Source: Erythroxylum novogranatense (taxonomy: Eukaryota > Streptophyta > Magnoliopsida > Malpighiales > Erythroxylaceae). From it: a stretch of 64,000 nucleotides of DNA. The notes under the pieces were generated by a model, which was not told the DNA's origin, did not search any database, and saw only the letters and a program-made list of their open reading frames with translations. Positions 1-13,436 of this stretch are shown here, in pieces; within the stretch, counting starts at the first letter, position 1, and the number at the start of each line of letters is the position of its first letter. A program made the position numbers and the translations under genes. The stretch spans positions 24,352,350 through 24,416,349 of the forward strand of contig CM057234.1 in the NCBI GenBank assembly GCA_029891385.1. The letters are read 5' to 3'.

Positions 1-3000
1 ACAAGACTAAACATAAAATCACTTATCAATCCCTAGTCCCATTTTTTTGCCATCATTTTATATAAACCACTTTATGTCACCCTTAACTTCCCTTATTACC
101 TTTGTATCTCGTCTAACTACACCTTGGCACAGATGATTCACTCAAAATCTTTCCCCATATAGTCACAACTTCGATGTAATCCACCAAAATCCATTCGTCT
201 ATCAAAACCACTTTATTCTGATTTTCAATTCATTTCACTCACTCACTAATAGTATCTCAAATTTGTTCTGACTTTTACTCAGGATGATCGGCTCTTTTTG
301 TCGTCTCACTGAAATAATGACGATTTTTACTTGTAGTCACTTTGCACTATATATTCATCTTATATGCTGAAACATTCCAGACATATAAGCTTTATATCTG
401 TCTCCAATAGTCAAGACTGCAAGAAACTCACACATATTTTCACTCAGTTCGATATTTTTAGCCGACAAGTGCTCTTTTGAGGTACACATTACTAGGACAC
501 ATACTTCATTCCTCAAATCCTCAATTTAGGCGTTCCTAATTCCTGCTTGCAAAACTGATGTTTCTTTTTCCCGTAACTAAAAAGATTTCCTTTTTGCTCC
601 ATTTTAACTCGTTCATATACTCTTTATTGCACTAGATTTAGTAACCTAATATCCACATATGTGGTATTGACAAGTCCCTCTGCACAATCCTTTCAATCTT
701 GTCCAATTCCAGTCTTACCTCTACTAATCTGTCTAATCATATGTATATCTCATATGTTTATGTCCACATTATGATTTTATGCTTCCAAAGCCACTACTAT
801 TGCAGAAATCTTCAAGTCATGTATCTAAATTTAGCTTATGCAGCTATATTCATCTCTAGATATACAAATTCACCTTATACATTACAACCAATGCCCTTTT
901 GATCTTGATTAGAAACCTCTGTTGTAGACACAATAAAAGCTCCAAATCCGAATGGCATACTTAACACCATAATTGTTTTGTTTTGTTTCGGTCATCATTA
1001 ACGCGACTTACATACTTTTCTCTCAAATACTCAATATATGCTCTGTACCTTTATGACTGTAGTCATCAACTGATGTCATTTGCTTGGATCACATTAACCT
1101 TCAATATCACAATCCTATCAGGGTATGGTTAACTCCAATAGATATAACCTCAAACTCATTGTGCTTATAGTTAGTTCTTGTAATTCCTTGAGTAACTAAT
1201 TCCTCAATGCAGTAGTATGATTACATGCTATCCTCAATTTTTCTTTGAACTTTCTTTTTCTCGACGGATTTCAGCAGTTCTATCACTTTCCCAATGATTA
1301 TACATTAACTTATGCTAATTTCTGTTCATTTATACCTGTTGCTCCACACATTTCAATCTATCTACAACCATAATTTCCTGTGTTGAAAACCCCGTTATAA
1401 GAGATAATTTATGGTTCCCAAATAGATTTAAAAACACAATCTATGATGTGAACCAAATTTCACTTCACATGAATAAGAATGTCTCCTCGAATTGTTGGAT
1501 ATTTTACATCAACAAAAATATATATACTTCCGATAGCCTTTTCTAACCCTTATACTTGAATCTTTGCTATGGAAATAACTCCAATGTTCTCATTTTTATT
1601 TTTTTCTTATAAAGGAGACAATACATCACAACTTTTCCGGGAGACCTATCATCTTATTTCAAAATTCCCTCCATTGCGTCTGCCAATTCCTTTCTGAAGC
1701 AAACCCGATTAACTCAAACGAGGGGCCTTGGCCCACTATGAAAGATCCATTGTTGAATAGAGAGAAGAGCTTATGATCCCAGCTACTGGTCATGGAAAGT
1801 CTGTCTTTATTGATCATCAATTAAATTACCCAGATTTCTGACCCTATATCAGTGATTCTTGGTACAAACCTCGATATTGTCACTCACCTATTATCCATGT
1901 CATTCCTAATAGCTCAAGAAAAATCAATTACAATATTTCACAAGAACTTCAAAAGATCAATTTGTCTCATGACTTCTATTATCAATGTATCCTCGATACT
2001 AAGGCTCAATGAGGCATTAAGCAATTTCATTTACACTTACACCCTAGCTGATACCATTCAAAATTCTGACATCTTATTGAAAGATATCTTTATATTATAT
2101 AGCCATGTACTCAAATTCGCTACTGCTACTTACGTTATAATTAACTCTAGATAACATTTCTATTATGTTCCTGTCCATAACTGGAGGTTGCTATTTGATC
2201 ATAGCAAAAACCTATTTTTTTGTAGGCTCATATCGTGGCCTGCACTTTTACCTCACATTACCCCACATATTGACAGCGATTCTGCGCCAGTTTTCCAGTA
2301 TTTACCTCTTCTTCTAATGCAACATCCTATCATGATCATTGAAGTAGAAATTTAAGTGCCTTCATTTTCCCCCTTTTTATTTTACCATCCTTTCCATAAC
2401 CACATGCATACATACAATCCAAACCTGGGCGCATTTTTAATTTTCTCCATACTACACATCATGTGTCGCGTTTCATCACTTGGAAAATCATGTTCCTATT
2501 ATTTCCTCGACCATATTCTCAATCCATGCAGAATTATAAATGCAGAAGCATCAAGAAATGTAATCTCATTCTCACATACATATTATTACGTTATATCATA
2601 ACTTTTATCATCTCTCAAAGTTTATCTTTTCACAGTCATAGAAAAGTTTAATCTCACCATTTCTACTTCTTTCTGGCAATATCTTCACTTCTCTATCTCA
2701 TTCAAAGGTAGAACATTACGGTCCAACGTCGATATCCCATAATACACACCAACACAAATGTATTGAAGCTATATATATATCTTGTCGAACCTTTTTTTTT
2801 GGCTCATTTCCAATTATCCCCATTTTATCGAGCATACAAGTCAGGATCAATAAATACCTAGTCATCCTGAACTTTTTGATCTCACATAGACATATTCTTG
2901 TACTAAATCATACTCTTCTCACTTTAACCGATATTCTTCTTATGTCCATATTTGACCTCTCTAGGCTATAGCAAACTTCGTTTTCTTTCAACTCAATTTA

Positions 3001-3368
3001 TACACTTTAAGTCTCATTATTCATTTAGATATCACTTCTTTCCTAAATTAGCCCATGCCAATGTATTCACATGCAGATCACATTCAAGGGTTTTTAATCA
3101 TAGTACAATATGAATGTCATTTTTCATTATTCCTTTCCCATTTCCAGTTGCCCATTAACCTTCATTGGCTTATATTCTGACACATCACCACTTTTCTCAG
3201 ACTTCATCACTTAATACATGCTCACGCGTATGACCCATACCTATACGACTCAGACTAGGGATCAGTTGCTACAGTCTGCTATGATATGAATTTAATGTAG
3301 GTGACTTTATCCATGTTTCAGTAAATGCCCATAGAAGTTCGTACTTCTGGGCTCTGATACCACCTAAA
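1..3368 (-). mobile_element. Degenerate internal region of an LTR retrotransposon
   Basis: This stretch lies on the internal side of a primer-binding site and LTR beginning at 3351-3369, so it should be the leader and start of the internal domain of a minus-strand retrotransposon. I saw no gag or pol motif and no long clean reading frame on either strand; the small open frames here look like chance. The assignment rests on position next to the primer-binding site, not on coding content. It could be a heavily decayed or non-coding (LARD-like) interior. The other LTR, if present, would lie left of the window. Confidence 0.55.
3351..3362 (-). other. Primer-binding site (tRNA-iMet type)
   Basis: Read on the minus strand this is TGGTATCAGAGC, the usual plant retrotransposon primer-binding site complementary to the 3' end of initiator tRNA-Met. 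It sits six bases from the LTR edge at 3369. It fixes the element's direction as minus and identifies the 3369-10359 repeat as its 5' LTR. Confidence 0.85.
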
Positions 3369-4100
3369 TGTAACACCCCACTTTCGCATGACCCAAACCC
3401 GATATCGATAGTGATATCCGAGTCCGTGTCCTGTGAGGGTGGCGTGCTACATCACTCAGTCAAAACTCAGTATAATTTTTTTTTTAAATATAAACATACA
3501 CATACACTATATGTTATGCGGAAAACAATTTACATAAATAATCATCGGTGAGTTCAATGACCATGGGGGCCCTTTTGTAAATACAATTTCATTCAGTCTG
3601 TTAACTATACAACTTGACCTAATTATGATTAATAAAAAAATTAAAAAAAAACATTTCTATCAAACACTAATGCAGACACGAACTGATCCCGACTTCTTCT
3701 AGCATTATACACCCGTTGCCTAACGGGGTATTCTTCTGAGTCCTGAAAAATAATTGCAAATTTTGGGTGAGTTTTGCGAACTCAGTAAGGTAACCATCAT
3801 CGATGGTTCACTCAATTTATTCAACACATTAATTCACATAACGTATATTCACATTCTTGCATATTTGACCACATTTCACAATTTTACTTGAGCATAGACA
3901 ATTAATTACATTTCATACGATTAGACATCCATAACCAGTTGAATTCACCAAACACTCAAGCATAATATAGTTGTTTCATAATTCACAATCAGAAGTACCC
4001 CATGACTATTATCATATCAGTATATGGCATTTTGCCTTTCATTCAACCAAATAGATCAAATCAAAAGCAGCATGTAACATTTTTTTCAATTTATTTTAGT

Positions 4101-7100
4101 GTTGTGACCGAGCGCTTGAACTATCCCCATAAGGGCACATCAATCGTTGAGTCATAGGCTCTGGAACTATCCCATTAATGACTCATTAATCGTTGAGCTT
4201 ATGGCTCTGAAACTGTCCCATTGAGGGCTCATTTGTAACATCCCGTTATCGGAGTGACGGGTAGATTGGTAATTTGGATCGGGTTAGGATTTGGTACAGG
4301 CAAAGTGTTGCATTGCACATGCATTACAGTTTTGATAGTCGTTGATAAATGATTATTGACTGCATAAGTATATATATATATGTACATACATGTATGACAA
4401 TTCCCGACTTGATTGTGAAATTGGTTATAATTGGTTTATGAAAATTGGGTATTTAGTAAGTGTATAATTGGGTTTTGAATATGAAATTGGAATGAAATGG
4501 ATTATAGAGAAAGGGAAATTGGAAATTGAGTATGGGAATGAGCATTTCCTAATTTTGTGAATTTATGAGAATTTTTCCGGAATTTTTAGAGTTTTAGATC
4601 TGGACCGAAAAATTTAGCTAAGGGACTGATAAATTGGATTCCAGGTCCGGGATTGATTGGCAATTAATATGAGATAATGTGACATATGATTTTGGGTTTT
4701 ATTATCAATGATCATTGCGAAATTGGGAGAAAAATAGAATAAGAATTGGACTGATAGACGTTAAGATTCGGACTTGTGGCAACTAAATTGCCAAACAAAC
4801 CTTTAAAGCTCACATATATATATATGTTAAACGTTTATTTCATCATCGATGATCGTGGGTGAGCATTTGGCGATTTGGAGTTTCTTGGAGGATTCTCAAT
4901 GGATCAAGCTTCAATCAAGTAAGTTTATACTTGTTTATGAGTTAAATCGTTTCATTTGATCATTGATTTGAGTATGAATTGGTTTAGAGAATTTGAAAGT
5001 TACTGGATGAAAGGGTTTTGAGATTTTCATTGGTTTTGATTTGGGTTTTGATGAAAATGGTTTAAATGATGGATTGAGGCTAGAAATGAGTTGAGTGTAG
5101 TATACTAAGTCGATTGGGAGTGATTTGAAGTGAATCGATAGATTGTTATCGAAAATCGAGAAATTTCGGGTTTCATCGCGATTTTGCGATCGATGCCTTG
5201 CGAAAGCCAACCCAGCGTGCACGTCGCGACGATAAGGAAATAATTTAATTGGTGCGCGATGACGAAGCGAGATAAGTCCGCACGTCATGACGAGCAGCAA
5301 AGACGTCCACGACGAGCGGAGGATTTTACGCCATGGCGAGAGGTGTGGATTCGTCATGCGAGGTCATGTGAACCCAAGATACATGGTTTATTTTATAGGA
5401 AATTTTGAGGATTAATTTTCTTATGAGTTTGGTTATTGGATCAATTGATTTTTGAGACTAAGAATTGCATATGGGAGAATGAAATTAAGTGATTTTAAGG
5501 TGATTGTTACAAGTAATGAGCTTGAGGATTGATTTTCAAATGAATTGGTTTCTAAATGACTAATTGGAATTTGGAGACTAAGAATATTGAATTGATAAGA
5601 ATGGAAATTCGGAATGTAATTATATGATTATTGGAATTGAGTGGTAAACGATTAGTGATTTTGATTCTAATTGAAAGTGTTATGGACTAGTAAGAGAGTG
5701 ATCAAATTGAGGAATTCGGGAATTTGATTGGGAATGTCATAACATGTATAGTATTGATCGTATTTGTTAAATATGTATTATTGAATTGATATTGGTTAAA
5801 ATGGTAATGTGAATTATTTGGATTGACATAGAGGTTCCGATGGATCGACACTCCACGGACGATATTGGGACTTCCAGGCTGTAGCTCGGAAGTGCAGGTG
5901 AGTAACCTAGTTGGTTTCTCAACCTTATGTGTTTATTAATTATATGCATTGATTGCCATGAGGAAGCAAGGATGGATATATGTAATTGAGTGATTTGATT
6001 GATTTCGAACCATGGGTGTTCAAATATTGGATATGTTATTGAAGTGCAAATGTGAATAAGTATGTAAATGCATGAGTAAATTGGATTGTAAATGTGTTAA
6101 TGAAATGAAATGTAAATGCATAGGAATGAAATACGGACTAAAAGTCCAAGACATTGGAAAATGATCGAAATGCAATAATTGGAAATTGGAAAGTGACATG
6201 TGCATTCATGCATAGTAAATGATCGATAATAGTAGTTGTGACCGGTGGTACTAACGTATGCAGAGCCACGAGCTCAATGCATGCGCGTCACATCGGGTTT
6301 TCAGGCACATCATGCCCAATGTATATGATAGAGCTTTAAGCTCAACGCACAGACCTCAGTCCAACGATCGATAGAGCCTCGGGCTCACCGCAGGCATATC
6401 AAGCCCAACGATTTGAGCCACCGCTCAACGTAAATGATCGGTAGCGGTCACAACAACGAAACGAAAATTGAAAGTGTCTCATGGGCATTGCATCGTATAT
6501 GATCGATCGAAAATGTAAATTGATTTGTGAATGACCGTGAAATGTGAATAAGGAAATTGCATGTGATATTACCGTAAGTGCTCGTGTGTTATGTGTATAT
6601 GATTGTGAATGCATGAGTTGGGTGAACCATCGATGATGGTTTTCACCGAGTTCGCAAACTCACCCAACATTGCATCTATTTTTCAGAAGTGAAGAGTACC
6701 CGTTAGACACACGGAGTATGTCTACCGCTAGCAAGAAGCGCGTATCGGGTCGGGATCGTGTCGTCACATCTGCATTAGAGTAGTGAATTGTTTGATGGGC
6801 CCTTTTGATTTATGTGTACTTGTATGGTATAACGAAATTGGGTTATAACTGAAATTGTTTTGTAATTGCAAATGTTTTGTTATAATTGGGCCAAATCATT
6901 ATTGTTTTGCGACTCAACTGCTTTTAAGAGAAAAGAAAATGTCATATCGAGTTTTAAAAGTAGTGACTGTTCTAGTACGCCACCATCGCGAGTCACGGGC
7001 TCGGATATCACCGTCGATATCGGGTTCGGGTCTCGTCGGGTGTGGGGTGCTACATCATTAATCATTGAGCTTGTAGCTCTGAAACAATCTCATTAAGGGC

Positions 7101-7198
7101 ACATTAATCGTTGAGCTTGTGGCTCTGAAACTGTCTCATTAAGGGCTCATTAATCGTTGAGCTTGTAGCTCTGAAACTGTGGCTGCTCCGGTCACAAC
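4101..7198. repeat. Variable cassette with a 46-bp minisatellite, bounded by GTTGTGACC inverted repeats
   Basis: The segment starts with GTTGTGACC and ends with GGTCACAAC, its reverse complement. Between them are about five imperfect copies of a ~46-bp unit with the phrases 'gagcttgtggctctgaaact' and 'gggctcattaatcgtt'. Without the nested LTR the cassette is about 272 bp. The other two LTRs of this family carry the same bounding inverted repeat around different contents (6235-6454 and 36393-36516). Confidence 0.7.
4234..7054 (+). mobile_element. Nested solo LTR, opposite orientation, TSD TCATT
   Basis: This 2,821-bp repeat begins TGTAACATCCCG and ends GGGGTGCTACA and is flanked by a perfect 5-bp duplication TCATT (4229-4233 and 7055-7059). 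It is the reverse-orientation relative of the surrounding LTR. For instance, the region 6627-6667 reads as the reverse complement of the host LTR block near 3768-3809. There is no internal domain, so it is a solo LTR left by recombination between two LTRs. Small open frames inside it, including a 140-residue one on the minus strand at 4935-5357, look accidental. Confidence 0.88.
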
Positions 7199-9997
7199 TA
7201 TCATTAACTGATTTTGCAATCATGCACGTATTCATTTATGCTACAGTTCAATCACTTTATTCACGTATTCCTATATCACAATCATTTCCAAATTATCACA
7301 ATCGGACAATTTATTCACAATATTTCTCATTAAAACGCAATGACAATTTCATACCCATGACACTTCTATACCATATCTTTCCAAGTACTCCGGACCTTCT
7401 GTCTAGAATTTACAATCAAACAATATCCCACCATTATCCTCCACAGAGTCAAAATCAAATAATCATAAGCCAATGATAAGTAAGAAACCATCTAGGTCAC
7501 TCACCTATAGCTTTCGAGCTAATGCCTGAAAGTCTCGGCAACGTCCGTGTGCTGACGTTTCAAATGTGCCTCTATAACATTCAAAATATATAACTGTTAC
7601 CAAAAGCACAATCAGGACTATTTAATAATGCACATGTAATAATTAAAATGTGTACAATGCATGTTCGTGTCATTCCCGGCATTATCTCATAATTCACATC
7701 ACAAAAGATTCCCCTATGACTTAGGAAACCATAGGCACCAAAATCACGCAATTTGGAGCTCTATAGGTCCAATTATTGATAAAACACGAAGCAAAAAAAT
7801 CACTACCCGGTCACTTTGACCTAACCAGTCCCTTACAATTTTAGCTCTAAAAATTCCCAATTTCATAAATAAATGAAATTCAATGTTTCACGAATCCGAT
7901 GCCTCGAGAATCAGGTCAATCGGATGTCGAACGAAAAAGTTATAAACAAAAGAGTGGAGAGAGGTCAGTACAGGAAAAATACATGTTCTAGTGGACTTGT
8001 CAAGGGTTGTAGTCGACTAGGTCGACTACAGTGACCCACTAAATTCTTCTGCCAATATCCCAAATTTCACAGGTCATAACTCCTTACTCCGAACTCCAAA
8101 TTGGACAAACTTGAAATCAATTTCAAGATAAAAGAGAGCTCTACAAGTTTCATGAAGGACACAAAAACTAATTTTATCTCTAAGGGTGTCAAAAATGCAA
8201 CCAAAGTTACTTCCTACACAATGTTTCCCAAAACAGTATACCATTTTGCAAAATTCATAACTTTCCATTCCTTTTGCAAAAAATTTCAAATTTTATGTCA
8301 AAAGAAAGAACAAAGCATGTTCTACAACTTTCATGAACAACTTAGAAGCCAATTCCATCTCTAAATAACTCAAATGCTCAAACAAAGTTTCAGCCTACCT
8401 AAATGATTCTCAACAGAAACCTAATCTTCCAAAATTCATAACTCTTCATTCCCTTAGCGAAAAATTCCATACCATATAGAAATAAAAAGCTCGGACAATC
8501 TACTACAATTCACAGGAAGGACTTCAAAGCAAATTCCAACTCTAATTAGGTCAAATCCACCCATTAATGTGGCTATCCTGCTAAAGGATATTAAAACAGC
8601 ATATGACCTAACCATAGCCAAAACTTTACAATTTTATATCTAACAATTCTTACATCCAAAATTCGAATAAAATATCTCATTAGAAATATACAACAATCCT
8701 CTTCAACTTTCCAGATGGCTAATTTCATCCTTAACAGTCCAAAATAAATATCAGAACACAAAAGGCACAAAATTTATGCCCTCAGAGCATTTGCACACCA
8801 AAACACAATTTGGGCTGAATTACCACCTAAACATTATCAGACCATAACTTTCAATCGACACATCAAAAAATATCATACTTAGTGGCGTTAGAAAGCTAAC
8901 AAGTAAATATTCAACTTTCATGAAGACCAATTTCACAAAATCTGTCTCCTTTTTCTTTGAAAATTCTCAAAGTTTCAGGTCTTCAATAATGGAACCAAAA
9001 TCCGAATACTATTCATCCAGCACCTAATAACTCACTTTCCAAGTAAAATTTAAAACTCTTAAGGTCAGAATTGGCCAAAACTTCCTTCATATGAAATCTA
9101 ACCATACTTCTTAAGTTTAATTTAAGCTAAACCTCAACTCAATAGCACAACCATAACAAAAATTATGACTAAAAATCTGAAACCTACACAAAGTAAAATT
9201 TCCAGATTCTCATATCTAAATTTACTCCTTTCATTCCTACATCAATAAGCATTCCATTTAGTCACTAATTCAGCCACAAAATTAGCAAGGCATTCACTTG
9301 AGTAAGTAGACACAAATTGGTAGCACACACTCACAAGTTTCTTGCATTAATTTACCACTCATCTAACATCATTCAATTCATTCCAAATCAACTCTCATTT
9401 ACCTACACCCCATTCAACATCAATCAAACAAGAATTTCACACACAACACCCATATATTCCAACCACAATTTCCATGCAATCAACTTTAAATACATCACAA
9501 ACAATTTAATTAATTACAAAACCATGATGTAGAACATCTTTCTTACCTCATTTAGCTTCCAAAACTTCAAGTCTTTAAAAACCACCACTAACACTCTATC
9601 TCCCCCACCATACACGATCATCAACCTTCTTTGCTTAGGTTTGAATTTTCAAGAACAAGGAAGAGCAAGCAAGTAACATAAGAGAGTTCCTTGTGTGGTG
9701 GAGGTTAAATCAAGAAGAAGAAGAAGAAGCCATCGAAGAAGGAGGAGAGGAGCTACCAAAATGAAGAAGAGTAGAGAATAACTTATCTTATAGGAAGCTT
9801 CGTGAATGACCAAACAAAAGGAAGAAAGAAGCTTTCAATTAATTAACTAAAAGTGACATGTTAGGCAAGTGACACATGTCACCCTCTCATTTGCTCACCT
9901 AATTTCTTCCAATTCACTTTCAATTTCTAGTTCAATTTCTTCCCAAAATTCCAATGGCTCAAAGTAATAAATTTTAAGATCATGTATCAAATTTTTC

Positions 9998-12900
9998 AGT
10001 GCCATTGGACAGTCATTTCCAGTACCGAAAAGCCAATCAGTCCGTTACTTGACAATTTTTTCGATCCGGAAAGGTATCCCGAAAAATTTCCAGAAAAATT
10101 TCTAAAATTCTGCAAAAATGTAAAACACACAAAAATCCACTTCAATTCCATGTTCAAGAACCAATTCAGATTTTTTCACAATAAACACATATGCCGAGAA
10201 ATGTCAGGAATGCATGCACAATCATGTGCATGTACAAAAATTACAATTTATGCATATATGGAGGCCATATTATGCATGAACATACCGAGACTAGTTTACT
10301 CACTCATAACCCATTCCAAATTACCATTTTATCCTTCCCATCGGTGATGGGATGTTACAATGATAATAAATTGTCTATTAATTTATTATATCTTCAGAAT
10401 ATTTATAAGTCAACAAACATATATTTAATCAAATAAACTTCTGTCATGTTTTATCAATTAATTGGTTAAACTGAATATAAATTTAATATTATGAGTAGGT
10501 ACGTTAAACTAATATAAATGTATTTTGATTGCATATTAAACTAATAAAAGGTATTCTAATTGCATTAATTTTATTTATTTATTTATTTGATTATATTTAA
10601 AAATTATAAACAAACAAAACTCTTCAACAATAATAAATATATATAAAAGTTCATAGAAAATATTATCTTAAATTAATTTATGGCAAGTATTACTTTTTCC
10701 CATTAACCTAATTCATAATTATAAAAGGTTAGTATATAACCAAAAACTTTGAATTTATCAAATTTTAATGTAGTTGTATAATTTATAAAGGATGATTGTA
10801 GAGATTATTAATGCTTGTACAATAATTACTTGATTTTAAAGTCTTTATCAATATTTATAAATGTAGTGCTTAACATGAGCCTCAATTATTGCTCAGGATC
10901 GAATGAACAACGAAAATACTAAAAATATCTTATTTTGCTTCCATAATTTCAACCAAACTTTTCGAAACTAAAACGAACATATTTTCGTGACGACCTTTAT
11001 GAAAAGCAATCACCGAGATGTTGTTAATATCTTTATGCAACTTTTTTAACACATGAATCTCTTGAGAGATTAAAAAATTTGAATGTTCACGATTTATTTA
11101 AGCAGTTGTAAGAAATCTTAACTTTATATATATATAATATTTATATCGGACTTCCTCGTTACAAACTCAATAAAAAGTTGGTCGATACTGATTAGGGTCT
11201 ATTTTCTTTGTCATATTTCAGCATATTAATTCATATCTTTTATTTGAGTTCCCTTATTATCTTTAACGGAATCAAATTTGATTCGCTTAATCGTGAATTT
11301 ATTAAAACAAAAATAAAATTAATTGTTGTCCAATATTTAGAAAAATACTAACAATAAATTGTTAAGTAAATTCCTAAAATAAACAAAATAAAAATCCATT
11401 AATATTAAAGATTGATATTCATTACTATGGTTAAAATTATAATTATTAATATAAGTAAACAAATTCAATTGGCAGCTACTTCCCACATTGCTAATTAATT
11501 TGAAAATTCAACATTTTAAGAATAAAACCCATGTTAAGTGTGTATGGATATATTAATAATTAACTAAATAAGAATAATTACACATGGAAAGTCAAAATAA
11601 AAATTTTAATTAAAAAGAACAATACTTAACAACTATTTAAAATATAAGTTCCAATAAATAAATGAAAAGAAAATTTTGAAATTTGAAATGGACCAATCAT
11701 TTTTGAGTTAATTACAAAAATCTCAAATTTTACTTAATCTTATAATTATAACTCGAACTTTAAAAGATGACAATTAAATGCTCAAATTTTTAATTTTTCA
11801 ATTTTATCATGATGTTAATATTTGCGTTAAGACATGATTTGCCACATAAGACTAATATATACTCTTAACACTTATATACGCGGACTTAATTATGCTAATT
11901 AATTAAGTTTTATTAATTTGTTTAACCAAACTACCTTGTTTTGAAATTGAAAAATCTTAATGTTTTATTATTAAATATATATTTTTAAAAAATAAAATAA
12001 AATAATTTTAAATATAGTTATGGATCGACTTCAGGTCAAGCTGAGCTATGGAGGCCGGGTTTTTTTTGAAGTCTAAAAATTCTTATAAATAAAATTATTG
12101 TCTTGATTGAAAGCTTAGTCATCTCGGGCCAAGTCTATTAATTAGCTTTGTCTTCCTCTCCTTTTTAGTAATTTTTTTTATAAAGAGAAAAATAAAACAA
12201 ATTACACGACAAATCTTAGGAAGCAAATTCTCGACATATCCTCTAGAAGGAGAACATGGCACCCAATGGATGGAGTATCAAAATAAGTGGTTCCTACATC
12301 AAAATGCTCATCATAATTCGCTAGTCATTAAGCACAATTGTTACTCTCGTGGTAGATATGACGATGTACAACAGTCCAGTTCTGAGTAAATAGTTCATTA
12401 ATATCCTGAACTATGGGATTGAGAATTCGTGATCCGCTCGCCGAGGAAGAAATGAGGTTGATCGCCGCTATCGAGTCCACGTCAAGCTCGATCCGGTAAT
12501 ATTTGAGGTTCTACTCAAACGTGAGCTCTATACACACCCCCAAAAGTTCTACAGACATCGATGGGCACCAACCGAGATTCTAGATGAAACTTCCAAGCCA
12601 ATTGCCTATACTATCACGGAAGATGCCTCTTGCTGTGGCTGAAAATGCAGATTATTTACATGCGTCATCTGTGTTTAACTTGACCCACCCACTAGGAGGT
12701 TTACACCACTTTTTTTAGTAGTTTGTCTTTTTGTTAGGGGGCAAAGCAATTAACTCCTCCTATTCAGAATAGTCTTTTGACTGCTCCACTTCTTAGTTCT
12801 GACTTCTAGGTAGGTTTTCGTTAGTCTTATGCGAAATGTTTGTCTCATCACCAGGCTAGTGGGCTTTTTGGGCATGTAGACTGTGAGCTAAAAATCCCGA

Positions 12901-13436
12901 ACCCTTTTCTATAAATTGTTCTCTAGTGCCATTGTTGTACAAAGCTTGCTCTTGTGATGACCATAGGTCCATCCGAGGTTAAAATATGAGCAGTTTCTTC
13001 AATTCCTGGCAGTTGATTATTCTCCTCATTCCCCCATTAATTCCTGGTATAATCCTATGGCAAACAACTTCCTAATAGGTTTCCAACATTTTCTCTAGTT
13101 GGAAGGTTTCCAACTTTACAACAAAGAGTTCTTAACTTTTGTTAGTTCACCAAGATCATTCAACTTCATAAAGGGCAAAGAATCAGGAAACTCTTCATCT
13201 TCGTCAGAAATGGATAGCCTCAGCTGAGCTCCAGGGGGTGGGACTTTTCCCCATGCCACAAAGGCCTTCAAGTGGGAGAAGAGAAGTGCTCTCCCAACAA
13301 AAGACCTTTTTTATAAAGGAAAAACATTATTTTAACCATGTTTTGCTCTTTACAGTACACATTCAGTTTTGATTTAATTTATAATGGAATAATTATCATT
13401 GAGTTGATCATTGGTAATAAATCCAATTACATGTTC
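9998..13436. repeat. Tandem duplication, unit 1 (3,439 bp)
   Basis: This unit is repeated head-to-tail as 13437-16869 with only scattered substitutions and small indels by eye. It contains the last 362 bp of the LTR (to 10359), about 1.8 kb of AT-rich non-coding DNA, and a minus-strand LINE fragment. The junction sequences at 9995, 13434 and 16867 all share TTC, so the breakpoint has 3-bp microhomology. Open frames at 10191-10436 and nearby are by-products of the LTR tail. Confidence 0.92.
12202..12730 (-). pseudogene. LINE RNase H fragment (copy 1)
   Basis: The minus strand reads as the C-terminal RNase H domain of a plant LINE ORF2. It has the entry motif WVKLNTDD, then GNWLGSF, then RIELDVDSIAAINLI, then VVHRHIYHESN, then LLLEDMS before a stop near 12202. 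The order and spacing match the intact-order domain of the LINE at 32.2-42.2 kb, including the closing 'LLLEDM'. Several in-frame stops break it. Further upstream on the same strand (about 12840-13320) is more low-identity coding-like DNA, including an acidic stretch SDEDEEFPDSLPF, but no reverse transcriptase; the fragment may therefore be internally deleted. Its 3' end carries an A/T-rich tail near 12165-12190. Confidence 0.72.

Larger units (their letters stand above)
3369..10359 (-). mobile_element. Very long 5' LTR (about 4.2 kb), split by a nested LTR
   Basis: The repeat starts TGTAACACCCCAC and ends GGGATGTTACA, giving the TGTAACA/TGTTACA ends of an LTR. With the minus-strand primer-binding site abutting its left edge it is a 5' LTR in minus orientation. 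Removing the nested insertion at 4234-7054 and one target duplicate leaves about 4.17 kb, very long for a plant LTR. It shares its ends and several internal blocks with the LTR at 35754-39648. Examples are the block around 3768-3809 with the CATCGATG palindrome, and the diverged stretch around 8050-8350 with recurring 'tttcatgaa' phrases. No coding sequence was recognised in it. A short GAA repeat lies near 9715-9730. Confidence 0.85.

Noticed and set aside
4935..5357. 140-residue minus-strand open frame
   Set aside because: It lies wholly inside the nested solo LTR, has no family features, and the LTR is otherwise non-coding.
7055..7198. CRISPR-like direct repeats with regular spacing
   Set aside because: The 46-bp units abut without unique spacers, lie inside a plant LTR, and there are no associated genes; this is a minisatellite.
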